Source: B10-G9 sp963712165
GTDB taxonomy: Bacteria > Chloroflexota > Anaerolineae > Anaerolineales > UBA11858
DNA length: 64,000 nucleotides
Direction: 5' to 3'
Assembly (NCBI GenBank): GCA_963712165.1
Contig: CAVQGY010000002.1
Location: 868,001 to 932,000 of the forward strand
How positions within the stretch are numbered: position 1 is the first letter of the stretch; every line of letters begins with the position of its first letter. Of this stretch, positions 1 to 9,100 are shown in pieces. Made by a program: the position numbers and the translations under genes. A model generated the notes under the pieces. That model was not told the DNA's origin. It saw only the letters and a program-made list of their open reading frames with translations, and did no database searches.

Positions 1-933
1 AATGTATAGGAAAAGAATCAACAGCGGTTCCAGAAAAAGGACCGCCAACCAAATAAAAGCAAATAGGAAAGGCAGCAGGCGAAACTCAAACGCCGCAAAG
101 AGATTCTTAGTAAACCCTGTCACAGCCTGTTGTGAGGTGCGATACATGCGACAAGATATCAAATCCGCAATATAGATAATTCTCCATTTATAACCGCGTT
201 TATGGATCTCCCTGGCAAGGGAGAGATCATCCACAATGGAGGAGCGTACACCTTCATGGCCGCCGATTTTTAGGTAAGTTTCTCTCTTAAAGAGCATCAT
301 CTGGCCGATGGCGGTTGTAAAGATGGAGGATTTTATTGCATACGCCAACCCTAATGGGAAGAAAACCATTACTGCCCAGGAAAAGAAAGGCACCAGCAGC
401 TTCTCTCCAAATGAGCCGAGTATTTGCCTGGGATAACCGGTTATCAGGTCTGCGTCTTCCCCCAGGAGAGAGGAAACCGCTCTTTTTAACATCTGGGGAT
501 GGTGTATCGTGTCAGCGTCAGTAAAAAATAGCACATCACCCCGGGCGCTCTGCATAAGCTGACTGCAAGCCCAGTTCTTTCCAATCTGGTCCTTTGGACC
601 AGGCTGCCCGGATACTACTGTTAGATTTTGCCTGCTCTGGGCTATTTCATCAAGAATAGACCGGGTTTGATCGGTTGAGTGATCATCGAGGATAAGGATT
701 TCGAAGGCTGGATAATCCTGCTCTAGTAAGGAGGTCACACAGGCTGCAATATTATCTTCTTCGTTTCGGGCGGGTACAAGGATTGAAACCAGAGGTAGGT
801 CACCAGGGATTTTGTGGTGTCTGGCTTTATAGGAAAGGAAAATATTCCAGATCGTGATCAGTAAAATTGATCCTTGAAACACAATTAGATGAGTGATGAG
901 GTCAACGCTGAAGTACCTGATTAAGGATGACAT
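1..933 (-). CDS. Family 2 glycosyltransferase, membrane-anchored (3' end cut by window)
   Basis: Reading the minus strand from the ATG at 933 gives at least 311 codons with no stop before the window edge, so the C-terminus is missing. A hydrophobic N-terminal segment (about residues 8-30) precedes a GT-A domain opening with VSILVPARNEEDNI. The nucleotide-binding DDHSTD motif lies near residue 80 and the metal-binding D-A-D (FTDADT) near 134. A VDDLSLA segment follows further on, where this family usually has an acidic catalytic motif. The last visible stretch is strongly hydrophobic, so the protein probably ends in several membrane helices, as in carotenoid or lipid glycosyltransferases of the CrtQ type. 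It starts 15 bp after the stop of plsY on the same strand, so the two are probably co-transcribed. The family is secure; the acceptor (lipid, polyprenol or carotenoid) is inferred only from the membrane topology and the plsY neighbour. Confidence 0.85.
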   Translation of the reverse strand, partial: MSSLIRYFSVDLITHLIVFQGSILLITIWNIFLSYKARHHKIPGDLPLVSILVPARNEEDNIAACVTSLLEQDYPAFEILILDDHSTDQTRSILDEIAQSRQNLTVVSGQPGPKDQIGKNWACSQLMQSARGDVLFFTDADTIHHPQMLKRAVSSLLGEDADLITGYPRQILGSFGEKLLVPFFSWAVMVFFPLGLAYAIKSSIFTTAIGQMMLFKRETYLKIGGHEGVRSSIVDDLSLAREIHKRGYKWRIIYIADLISCRMYRTSQQAVTGFTKNLFAAFEFRLLPFLFAFIWLAVLFLEPLLILFLYI

Positions 934-948
934 ATTCAATTTGAATGT

Positions 949-1539
949 TTAATGCTTAAGGATCCGGTGATGTAATTCTGGTGCAGCGGCGAGATCAGAA
1001 CGATGTGTCCAGGCCAGCAGTATGGTCACCACTGCCCAGACCCAGAAGAATACAGGCTGGGGCAGCCAAATCAATATAGCGATAACTATAAAAATCATGG
1101 AGAGCATTACAGCCCAACCGGTTGTGGTGAAAACCACGATACCCAAGACCACTCCCAGCACTGCAGGCAGCGAAAGCTGCCAGGTGCTTAGGCCAATCCA
1201 GACGCCTAGAGTAGCTGCCAGGGCTTTTCCTCCTCGAAATCTCAAGAAGGGTGAATACATATGCCCCAGCAGTGGAGCAAGAGCAATGGCAACCATCCCG
1301 ATTCCCTGGAAACCCTGTCGATAATAGCATATCCCGACAGGCAGGGCTGCTTTACAAACATCCAGGAGCAAGGTTATCACTCCTAAGATTGGGCTGCCTG
1401 CCCTAAAGACATTGGTCGCCCCAGGATTACCGTCACCGAATGCCCTGATATCCTTTTTCAAGAAAATTCGGCCAAGCCAGACCGAGTAAGGGATAGAACC
1501 GCTGAAAAATGAGATCAAGATCCAGATAAAGGTATCCAT
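949..1539 (-). CDS. plsY: Glycerol-3-phosphate acyltransferase PlsY
   Basis: This 196-aa polytopic membrane protein matches PlsY, which moves the acyl group from acyl-phosphate to glycerol-3-phosphate, the first membrane step of phospholipid synthesis. The three conserved cytoplasmic motifs are visible: SGSIPYSVWLGR near residue 14, the GDGNPGATNVFRAG phosphate-binding motif near residues 36-49, and the glycine-rich FRGGKALAATLG near residue 100. Length is typical of the family. It is the first gene of a minus-strand pair with the glycosyltransferase ending at the window edge. Upstream it diverges from the hsp20 genes across a 164-bp AT-rich gap. Confidence 0.95.
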   Translation of the reverse strand: MDTFIWILISFFSGSIPYSVWLGRIFLKKDIRAFGDGNPGATNVFRAGSPILGVITLLLDVCKAALPVGICYYRQGFQGIGMVAIALAPLLGHMYSPFLRFRGGKALAATLGVWIGLSTWQLSLPAVLGVVLGIVVFTTTGWAVMLSMIFIVIAILIWLPQPVFFWVWAVVTILLAWTHRSDLAAAPELHHRILKH

Positions 1540-1604
1540 GTCCTTTAATCATACCAAGTTTGGGGCAGATTTACCGCCCCTGGCAGCCGGTGTTTGGTTG
1601 AGGG

Positions 1605-1665
1605 TTTATTTATATTTTTTTTATATTCCATATACATTTTTTTAACTTCGTTTATTTATATTTTT
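1605..1665. repeat. AT-rich direct repeat upstream of hsp20 genes
   Basis: The 15-mer TTTATTTATATTTTT occurs at 1605-1619 and again at 1651-1665, 46 bp apart, within a very AT-rich stretch (about 1600-1690) between divergent plsY and hsp20. It lies immediately upstream of the first hsp20, so it probably overlaps that gene's promoter. No CIRCE inverted repeat (TTAGCACTC/GAGTGCTAA), the usual HrcA operator, is present. The repeat is seen directly; a regulatory role is an inference. Confidence 0.4.
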
Positions 1666-1703
1666 CCTTAGAGAATATATACCTATTCAAGGAGGTACAT
1701 GCT

Positions 1704-2141
1704 ATGTATAGAAAATATCGAATGCCCAATATATGGCGTGAAATGGATCAGCTCCAACGTGAGATGAACCGCCTCATGGGCTACACTTCCGGGAAGAGCT
1801 CTTTTTCCCCGCTGAGTTTTCCAGCAATCAATATCTGGACCAGCGAGGATGAAATGCTGATTTCCGCGGAGCTTCCCGGTATGAAAGCGGATGATATCGA
1901 TCTCAATATCACAGCGGATGGGCTGATAATTAGTGGTGAAAGGACTCCGGATGAGATCGAAGAGGGAGCCAAGTATCACCGCAAAGAGAGGAGCTACGGG
2001 AAATTCAGTCGCTCTGTCCAACTGCCTTTCATGGTAGATCCCAATAAAACGAAAGCGATGTTTAGGAACGGGATGCTGGAAATAACCCTAACCCGGGCAG
2101 AAGCGGACAAGCCAAAAAAGATCGCTGTCAAAGTAGGATAA
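1704..2141 (+). CDS. Small heat-shock protein, Hsp20/alpha-crystallin family (copy 1)
   Basis: This 145-aa protein is an ATP-independent holdase that binds unfolding proteins in the cytoplasm. A short N-terminal arm (MYRKYRMPNIWREMDQLQRE) is followed by an alpha-crystallin domain at about residues 45-140. Family hallmarks are visible: ISAELPGMKADDIDLNI, GLIISGERT, and the A/G-x-L-type motif FRNGMLEITL near residue 125. The start is supported by a strong Shine-Dalgarno sequence (AAGGAGGT) just upstream. A second hsp20 gene follows 35 bp downstream, and the pair ends at a strong terminator. The two copies differ clearly in sequence, so this is not a recent duplication. Confidence 0.95.
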   Translation: MYRKYRMPNIWREMDQLQREMNRLMGYTSGKSSFSPLSFPAINIWTSEDEMLISAELPGMKADDIDLNITADGLIISGERTPDEIEEGAKYHRKERSYGKFSRSVQLPFMVDPNKTKAMFRNGMLEITLTRAEADKPKKIAVKVG

Positions 2142-2176
2142 GAGATAGGATTTTTGGGTGAATGGAGGTAGATAAG

Positions 2177-2590
2177 ATGACAAAAAAAGATGAAAAATCC
2201 ATGCAGGTGACGGATCAGGAAATGGTAAAGAATGAGGATCTGGAAAGGACCCGCGAACGCCAATGCCTCGTGCCCAGGACTGATATCTATGAAACAGAAG
2301 ATATGATCGTCTTGGTAGCGGACATTCCGGGTGTGGATAGGGACTCCCTGGATATTACCCTGGATAAAGGTGTTCTTTCTATCGATGCTTATAACTCCTC
2401 GACTGAGAATAAGGGATATTCAGTATCCTACAGTGAATATGTGCCGGGGGATTACCGCCGTCAATTCCGTCTGACGGGGGAGATTGCCCCCGATAGAATT
2501 GAGGCGATTGTATCAGATGGTGTATTGAAACTCAATTTGCCTAAAGCTGAGGAGGCAAAGATCAAGAAAATCCCCATCAAAGCAGGATAA
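2177..2590 (+). CDS. Small heat-shock protein, Hsp20/alpha-crystallin family (copy 2)
   Basis: A 137-aa second alpha-crystallin protein, co-directional with copy 1. The ATG at 2177 is preferred over the in-frame ATG at 2162, because the Shine-Dalgarno GGAGGTA lies at 2164-2170, inside the longer version, at ideal distance from 2177. The N-terminal arm (about 35 residues) is highly charged. The crystallin domain begins around PRTDIYETEDMIVLVADIPGV and ends with the conserved SDGVLKLNLPKAE. Two different Hsp20s in one operon may form mixed oligomers, but this is an inference. Confidence 0.93.
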   Translation: MTKKDEKSMQVTDQEMVKNEDLERTRERQCLVPRTDIYETEDMIVLVADIPGVDRDSLDITLDKGVLSIDAYNSSTENKGYSVSYSEYVPGDYRRQFRLTGEIAPDRIEAIVSDGVLKLNLPKAEEAKIKKIPIKAG

Positions 2591-2601
2591 TATGGCCCCA
2601 G

Positions 2602-2633
2602 AAGTGCCTGACCACAGTCAGGCACTTTTATTT
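2602..2633 (+). terminator. Rho-independent terminator after hsp20 pair
   Basis: An 11-bp perfect inverted repeat (AAGTGCCTGAC / GTCAGGCACTT, 2602-2612 and 2617-2627) with a CACA loop is followed by a T-rich tract. It begins 12 bp after the stop of the second hsp20. Confidence 0.9.
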
Positions 2634-2929
2634 TCTCTTGCGCTGATTAACTTTGTGCACTTAGTGAGGGAAAGCAGAACTGCCACCCAGGATAGTGAAG
2701 AATCTCATCCAGCCCAACCGATCAGCTCAGACCCAACCACACCTGGCAAAGGAAATGAAAGGGACCGGCTCCAGGAATTTTTGATAACAGCCAATTGGTT
2801 CCGGTGGCTGGATCCTGTTTTATAGGCAAGCTATCTGTTTTATCTAGCAGTATTCCCTTGTTCTCTAACAAAACAAAAGATAGAATCAATCCAGCTCAAC
2901 CCATTTCATCCTTAACAAGGAGGTCCCGG
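2634..2929. other. Intergenic region upstream of the TrpF-like/PfkB pair
   Basis: About 300 bp without a convincing gene. Two loosely similar segments begin ATCCAGCCCAAC (near 2707) and ATCCAGCTCAAC (near 2889). The region ends in the Shine-Dalgarno AAGGAGGT (2918-2925) that serves the ATG at 2930. No clear -35/-10 pair was recognised. An open frame from 2795 runs into the TrpF-like gene, but this extension has low-complexity composition and no family match. Confidence 0.5.
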
Positions 2930-3598
2930 ATGAAGGTCCAGATCTATACCATGCAATCTGTGGAGGAAGCCCTCCAGGTTGCTTCCCTGGGGGTGGACCA
3001 CCTGGGACTGACCCCCAGCCAGATAGGCCTGCCGGGTGAGATCGATTTCTGGACTGCCCGGGAGATCGTTGAGAGTGTAGGTGACGCCGCTATATGCGTT
3101 GCACTAACGGTTGAGACAGACGAGAAAGAGATCATCCGCATGGCCCGGGCTGTTCAACCAGATATACTCCATCTCTGCAGCCTGGAAAACACTTTTCTTC
3201 CGGATGATGTGCGCCGGCTCCGCGAGGTACTTCCGGACCTGCCAATCATGCAAGCAGTATCTATAAAAGGCCCTGAAGCTCTGGAAACAGCCCGTGCCTA
3301 CCAGGGAGTTGTCGATTACCTGATCCTTGATACACAGGCGCCTGATATCGCGGGGATTGGGGCCTCTGGCGAAACCCACGATTGGAATATCAGCCGGGAG
3401 ATCGTTCGGGAAATTGATCTGCCGGTGATCCTGGCGGGAGGTTTGTCGCCCGAAAATGTTGCCCGGGCGATCGAGGAGGTCAATCCCTGGGGAGTGGATT
3501 CCCTGACCCATACCAATCAGGCTCTCTCCAAAGGCGGCTTTATTAAAGACCTGGGGAAGATCATATCTTTTATCGAAGCGGCCAAAGGCTCAGTCTAG
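2930..3598 (+). CDS. TrpF-like (phosphoribosylanthranilate isomerase fold) protein, probably not a true TrpF
   Basis: This 222-aa protein has a (beta/alpha)8 layout resembling phosphoribosylanthranilate isomerase from end to end. Matches include SVEEALQVASLGVDHLG near the N-terminus, YLILDT at about 130, GASGETHDW, PVILAGGLSPENV, and a C-terminal helix. Two key TrpF features are absent. The N-terminal KICG motif, which carries the catalytic cysteine, reads QIYT here. The phosphate-binding VSSGVE is replaced by DSLTHTN. The general-acid Asp (ILDT) is kept. The start is set by AAGGAGGT at 2918-2925. The stop codon TAG touches the ATG of a PfkB kinase (TAGATG), and no other trp gene is nearby. 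I therefore infer an isomerase or aldolase-like enzyme acting on a sugar phosphate with the kinase. A tryptophan role cannot be excluded. Confidence 0.7.
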   Translation: MKVQIYTMQSVEEALQVASLGVDHLGLTPSQIGLPGEIDFWTAREIVESVGDAAICVALTVETDEKEIIRMARAVQPDILHLCSLENTFLPDDVRRLREVLPDLPIMQAVSIKGPEALETARAYQGVVDYLILDTQAPDIAGIGASGETHDWNISREIVREIDLPVILAGGLSPENVARAIEEVNPWGVDSLTHTNQALSKGGFIKDLGKIISFIEAAKGSV

Positions 3599-4558
3599 AT
3601 GAACAGGAAACCTGTCCTTGTGCTTGGCGATGTGAATGTGGACCTGGTGATCCCTTTGAGGTCCCTGGATGAGGATATAAACCAGCCCCGGTCGGAAACA
3701 CTTATGCTTCATGGAGGAGGCACGGGGGGCAATTCGGCTGCAGCATTGGCCCGTCTGGGTGTGCCGGTGAGTTTTATGGGCACTGTGGGTGACGATGGAT
3801 ATGGACGCTGGTCTGTGATTGACCTTCAAAAAGAAGGAGTTGATACTCGCTATGTCCAATTCGTTGATCAGGCCTTCACGTCGATCGTTCTGGCTGTGAT
3901 CCGGCCAGACGGTGAAAGGGAATTATTTGTCTGGCCAAATAAAGGCGGAGCCCACACCAGATTATCACCTGATTCGATCACACCAGATATTATCAGGTCT
4001 GCCTCCTGGCTGCATACAACCGGGATGTGTTTGAGAGAAAAGCCGGTCAGGACAACGCTGCTGAAAGCTATGCAGACAGCAAGAGATGAAGGCATTCCTG
4101 TATCCCTGGACATGAATTTACGGCTGGAATCCTGGGGGTTAGGGGACGAAATCCGGAAAGTATTTGATCAGGCCATCTCCCACTCGGATGTGGTATTCGG
4201 CAGCGGGAGTGATGAGATCATGCCTTATACCGGTCTGAGCTCCGTTCAGGCTGGAGCAAGGGAGCTATCCGGTGGTAAGAGAACAGTCATTGCCAGGTTG
4301 GGTCCTGATGGGGCACAGGTAGTGACTCCAGAAGGTCAATTCCTCAGTCCCGCTTTTGCAGTCGATGTTGTAGACACACTGGGCGCGGGGGATGCATTCA
4401 ATGGGGGTTTTATTTGCGCCCAGCTGGGTGGTTTTGATCTGGAAGAAAGCGTCCGCTGGGGCAATGCGGCCGCAGGATTGAAAATCAGCCGGGTGGGTGC
4501 CAGAGGACTGCCTGATCGGAAGGACCTGATCGGATTCCTGGAGAGAGGGAAGGATTAG
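3599..4558 (+). CDS. PfkB-family carbohydrate kinase
   Basis: This 319-aa protein belongs to the ribokinase/PfkB family, which phosphorylates sugars or nucleosides with ATP. The N-terminal beta-strand and substrate region read VLVLGDVNVDLVIPL and GGGTGGNSAAALARLG (about 40-55). The C-terminal signature DTLGAGDAFNGGF (about residues 260-272) carries the anion hole and catalytic Asp. Length is typical. It starts at the base immediately after the stop of the TrpF-like gene, so translation is very probably coupled. The substrate cannot be read from sequence; the neighbour suggests a pathway in which a sugar is phosphorylated and isomerised. Confidence 0.9.
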   Translation: MNRKPVLVLGDVNVDLVIPLRSLDEDINQPRSETLMLHGGGTGGNSAAALARLGVPVSFMGTVGDDGYGRWSVIDLQKEGVDTRYVQFVDQAFTSIVLAVIRPDGERELFVWPNKGGAHTRLSPDSITPDIIRSASWLHTTGMCLREKPVRTTLLKAMQTARDEGIPVSLDMNLRLESWGLGDEIRKVFDQAISHSDVVFGSGSDEIMPYTGLSSVQAGARELSGGKRTVIARLGPDGAQVVTPEGQFLSPAFAVDVVDTLGAGDAFNGGFICAQLGGFDLEESVRWGNAAAGLKISRVGARGLPDRKDLIGFLERGKD

Positions 4559-4559
4559 G

Positions 4560-5495
4560 TTATATGACTGGCCTGGGGCATAACCCGGACTCTTCGACGA
4601 TTTCCGCTACCAGTTCTTCCTGGCGATAAGCCATAATATGTATACCAGAAACCCCCTCGATCTCTTGGATCTCTTCAATCAATTCAACACATATGCGCTT
4701 TCCTTCTTCCTGCTGCTTATCCTTTGGAGTCTTCTTGAGCCTGTGAATGAGCTCGTCTGGAATAACCACTCCGGGGACTTTTTCCCGCATATATTCTGCA
4801 GCTCCGGCTGATTTGAGCGGACCTACCCCGGCAAGGATATATGCTTGTTTATGCAATCCCAGGTCCCTCACCTGCCCCATATATTCCCTGAACCTGGCCA
4901 GATCAAAACAGTACTGGGTTTGAATGAACTGGGCTCCGGCGGCGATCTTCTTGGCCAGGCGCTGAGGGCGCCAATCATAAGGCGGAACAAAGGGATTTGC
5001 GACTGCTCCCAGGAAGAAACAAGGTGGGGAGGTGATTTTCCTGCCACTCAAGAAAACGGCTTCATCCCGCATGGTTCTGGCAGTCCTTAACAATTGAATG
5101 GAATCAAAATCAAAAACCCGCTTGGCTTCCGGCTGGTCTCCTGCGGTCACATCATCGCCGGTCAAACAGAGAATATTAAGCACACCCATAGCTGCCGCAC
5201 CCAGCATATCTCCCTGGATGGCGATCCGGTTCCGGTCCCTGCAGGTGACTTGATAAACCGGTTCGTAACCTGCCCTGGTGAGTAAGGCACACATCGCCAC
5301 GCTGGAAATATGCACATTGGCTCCGGATGCATCCACCGCATTGATGCCATCACATACATTTGCCAGGATGCTGGCTGCCCGATAAACATCTTCTGGGTCA
5401 GCGCTGTCGGGAGGATTTAATTCAGCTGTGACTGCAAAATGCCCCGCTCGCAGGATCTCCTCCAACTTGCTGCAGGGAGCTAATATCTCATTCAC
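4560..5495 (-). CDS. metF: Methylenetetrahydrofolate reductase MetF
   Basis: This 311-aa flavoprotein-type TIM barrel reduces 5,10-methylene-THF to 5-methyl-THF. Visible hallmarks are FAVTAELNPPDSADPEDVYRA near residue 20, ILCLTGDD near 110, the PEAKRVFDFDS segment, GAVANPFVPP and a GAQFIQTQYCFD motif near 190 typical of MetF. Its start overlaps the end of metV by 8 bp on the minus strand. That metV-metF order is characteristic of anaerobes in which MetF works with an Fe-S/zinc partner instead of taking NADH alone. It converges with the PfkB gene with only one base between their ends. No SAM riboswitch was recognised upstream of the pair. Confidence 0.95.
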   Translation of the reverse strand: MNEILAPCSKLEEILRAGHFAVTAELNPPDSADPEDVYRAASILANVCDGINAVDASGANVHISSVAMCALLTRAGYEPVYQVTCRDRNRIAIQGDMLGAAAMGVLNILCLTGDDVTAGDQPEAKRVFDFDSIQLLRTARTMRDEAVFLSGRKITSPPCFFLGAVANPFVPPYDWRPQRLAKKIAAGAQFIQTQYCFDLARFREYMGQVRDLGLHKQAYILAGVGPLKSAGAAEYMREKVPGVVIPDELIHRLKKTPKDKQQEEGKRICVELIEEIQEIEGVSGIHIMAYRQEELVAEIVEESGLCPRPVI

Positions 5496-5994
5496 TTTGA
5501 GTTTGCTCCGTGATGAAATTTACATGGATATCCCGGGTATTTGCCCAACCTTCGGGTAGTTTGAGATCTAAACCGTGGAACATATTGATCCAGGAGGATG
5601 TTCCTTTGAGTTGATTGTTCATGGGCGGCTGAAGAGAGGCAAATTGATGGCCGTAGAGAGGCATGCGAAGCGAGCGGTTATAAGCATCGACCCAGGTGCA
5701 GACCATGTCGGGTTTTACCTCACAATGACTGTTGAGTCTGACGCCTCCACAGGGCCCATTCCGTAAATGCTTAGGGCAGTTCAGGGGGCAGGTCATGCCG
5801 GTACTGTGAAGGATGCACTGGCCGCACATCTTACAGTTGAAGACAGCTTTTTTTGTGACTTTTTCCGCAGCTATGATCAGCGGCTCACCACGACCGGCTG
5901 GCTTGAACCAGCGTTTAAGCGGTGATAAGCCAACTTCAAAGAGGTTGTAGACGATCTCTAAAAAATGGGGGAAGTTCTGCAGCCAACGTAACAT
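5488..5994 (-). CDS. metV: MetV-like methylene-THF reductase partner (C-terminal domain protein)
   Basis: A 168-aa cysteine-rich protein. It contains the MetV core: CKMCGQCILHSTGMTCPLNC, then CPKHLRNGPCGG and a later C near VKPDMVCTW. In acetogens, MetV binds MetF and carries metal sites that help deliver electrons. The ATG at 5994 is chosen over an upstream in-frame TTG at 6006 because GAGGTG sits just before it (5999-6004). It overlaps metF by 8 bp. The N-terminus is a short amphipathic stretch before the cysteine cluster. The role is from family knowledge; the electron donor in this organism is unknown, though NfnAB elsewhere in the window shows bifurcating redox chemistry is present. Confidence 0.88.
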   Translation of the reverse strand: MLRWLQNFPHFLEIVYNLFEVGLSPLKRWFKPAGRGEPLIIAAEKVTKKAVFNCKMCGQCILHSTGMTCPLNCPKHLRNGPCGGVRLNSHCEVKPDMVCTWVDAYNRSLRMPLYGHQFASLQPPMNNQLKGTSSWINMFHGLDLKLPEGWANTRDIHVNFITEQTQSE

Positions 5995-6154
5995 GATCCA
6001 CCTCAACCAATAATAACCCTAATTTCTGTGTCTGGTCCTTGATACCACTCTATTACTATACCAGATGACCGGAAAGAGATTCTGCAGACCTCCGGGATCT
6101 CCATTATCCCCAGGTGTATAATTTGGACAAATTGATTATTTCAATGAAGAGCTC

Positions 6155-9100
6155 ATGTCTATCAAACCTCTACTGCCATGGGAAGACCCCCGCGTTTTTG
6201 AAATCAACCGCCAGCCTATCACAGCTTCTGCGGTCAGATATCCAGACCGGCGATCGGCCCTGAATAGTTCTGCCTCTGAGCGATACCTTTCCCTGAATGG
6301 ATGCTGGAAATTTCATTTAGCAGCTACACCTGGGAAAGAACCTGTTGGCTGTTTTAGAAATGATTTTGATGATACAACCTGGGATGAAATCGAAGTTCCC
6401 GGCCTTTGGCAGCTTCAAGGTTATGGCACTCCGCATTACAGGAATATCGGCCTGCCGCCAGGAATTGGAGAGAAAAATCCGCCCGAGATCGACCCGAATC
6501 TGAACAGTGTCGGCTGCTACCGGAACAAATTCCAGATCCCTGAAAACTGGGATAGACAAAGGGTTTATCTGCATATCGGAGGAGTTAAGGCTGCCTGCCA
6601 GGTCTGGCTGAACGGCCAGGAAGTAGGATACAGCCAGGATTCCATGCTGCCAGCTGAATTTGATATTACACGATGCATCGAATCTGGAGATAACCATCTA
6701 GTTCTGCGTGTTTTCCGGTTTTGTGACGGCAGCTATCTGGAAGACCAGGATATGTGGTATCTGAACGGTATTTTCAGGGATGTATTCCTGTATGCTTCAC
6801 CTCAGATCTGTATAGACGACTTTTATTTTAGATGTGAATTTGATCCGGCTTATCAAAACGCATCACTTGCCGCAGATGTGACAGTCGAATATTCACCATC
6901 TGAAGAAGCGAATTTCTTCCTGTTGATCGATTTGATCGATCCGGCTGGAACCGAGGTCTTTTCCCGGAGATTTGAGATCCTAATGTCGGGGGCGGGAAAA
7001 TGTACTATCAATAGTGTTGAATCCATTGATTCTCCTGAGCAGTGGTCGGCAGAGAAACCATACCTTTACACCGTATTGATCAATTTGCAGGATGAAAAGG
7101 GTAATTCACTTGAGGTGATCTCATCAAAATTTGGATTCAGGGTGGTTGAGATCAAAAACCAACAGATTCTATTAAATGGCAAGCCCATTTTGATCAAAGG
7201 GGTCAACCGGCATGACTTTGATCCCAGGCGGGGATACGCGGTTTCCAGAGAATCCATGGAAGCCCAGATAAAACTGCTCAAGCAGTTTAACATCAACGCG
7301 GTTCGCACTGCCCACTACCCCAATGACCCTTATTTTTATGAGCTCTGTGACCGTTACGGAATCTATGTCATGGATGAAGCCAACCTGGAATCGCACAATT
7401 TCACCAAGCATTTACCGCGGGATAAAGAGGAATGGCGTGAAGCTGCTATCTCCCGGGGAGAGAGGATGGTCCTGAGGGACCGCAACCATCCCTCGATCAT
7501 CTTCTGGTCACTGGGAAACGAAGCAGGATCGGGGGAGGTTTTTCGGCAAATGCGTGAAGCGATTATAAGTTTGGATCCAACCCGACCGATCCATTATGAA
7601 GGAGCCTATACCTACCCAGACTCAGATGTAGTGAGTTTGATGTACCCTTCACCTGCTTTCCTCGATAAATTGGCCCGCGGAAAAGGTCCCCTGTGGTTCT
7701 TCAAGGCAGAAAGTAGCTTTGGGCGCCCGGTCTGGCCGCGCTGGTATCGGGATAAACCCATTCTTGTCTGCGAGTATGCCCACGCCATGGGCAACAGTAT
7801 CAGCAGGCTGGACAAGTTCATGGAGATCTTCGAAAAATACCCCCACTGCGCGGGAGGTTATATCTGGGATATGATCGACCAGAGCCTGATCCGTGAAGGA
7901 GATGACGGTTCGGAAGAGTGGACCTACGGGGGAGACTGGGGTGATGAGCCCAATGATGGCAATTTCTGCATCAACGGCCTGTTCCAACCAGACCTCAAAC
8001 CTAATCCTCATTCATATGAGGTTCAAAAGGTATATCAACCGTTGTCAGTGGAACCTGGAAATCTATTTGAAGGGGAAGTTATCCTCCATAACAAGAACAG
8101 CTTCGCCAAATTGGAGGACCTTGAGATTCGCTGGACACTGACCCGGAACGGGTATTCAGCACAATCGGGGTTGCTGCCAATTCCCGAGCTGGAAGCGGGG
8201 CAAAAAGGGACTGTCCAGGTCCCTTATCAACTACCAGAGCAGGAGACAGGGGAGTACCATCTATTGCTGGAGTTTATCCTCCTTGAGGACACCGCCTGGG
8301 CTAAAAAGGGCTATCGGGTCGCCTGGGAGCAACTAGGCCTTCCCGCGCTGGCTCAGGTAGAAGAGATTTCTCCCCCCTCCGAGCCGCTGACGACACCGTT
8401 GATCATACATCCCAGAGAGGATGTGTTGGAGCTGCTCATCAAGGACGTTAAAATCAGCTACCACACAGGAAGCGGATTTTTGCATTACCTGGAAAACCAA
8501 GGCCTTCCCCTGCTGGTAGGTCCCCTGCGGCCCAATTTCTACAGGGAAGTGGATAATGATCTCCTGCCTGAGACCCTGGCGCCGGGCGTGGGAGGTTTAT
8601 TCTCTCTCAATAGGAAATGGGCATCCGCTAATGGAGAGCTGAAGCTTGTGGATTTCCAGGTTGAGAGAGAAAATGCTGGAAATGTCCTGATTTCAACCCA
8701 ATACAGTCTCCCCCAGGGACGATCCCCCTGTTGGATCTCCTATCATATCAATATCGATGGAGAGATCGTGGTTCGCTGTGAATTGCGCCCCCGTCATGAA
8801 ATGGTTCGGCTTGGCTTGCAGGTCCCTATCAATCAGGTTTTATCGCAAACGACCTGGTATGGAAAAGGACCTCATGAGACCATGCCGGACCGAAAGCGAA
8901 GCGGAATGGTTGGTGTACACTCTCTGCCCAGTGGTCAGCTGCATCATTCCTATATCCGTCCCCAGGAGAACGGGAATAGGTCCGATGTCCGCTGGATAAG
9001 ATTTGCTGACAAAAAGGGGCGTGGATTCCAGATCCAGCACCTGGATGACCAGTTGATTAATTTCAGCCTCTGGCCTTATACTCAGCGGGACTTGTTGGAA

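Noticed and set aside
2592..2825. 77-codon frame right after hsp20
   Set aside because: It begins inside the hsp20 terminator hairpin and has no domain or ribosome binding site.
5995..6154. SAM riboswitch upstream of metV-metF
   Set aside because: The conserved S-box core sequences are not present on the minus strand.
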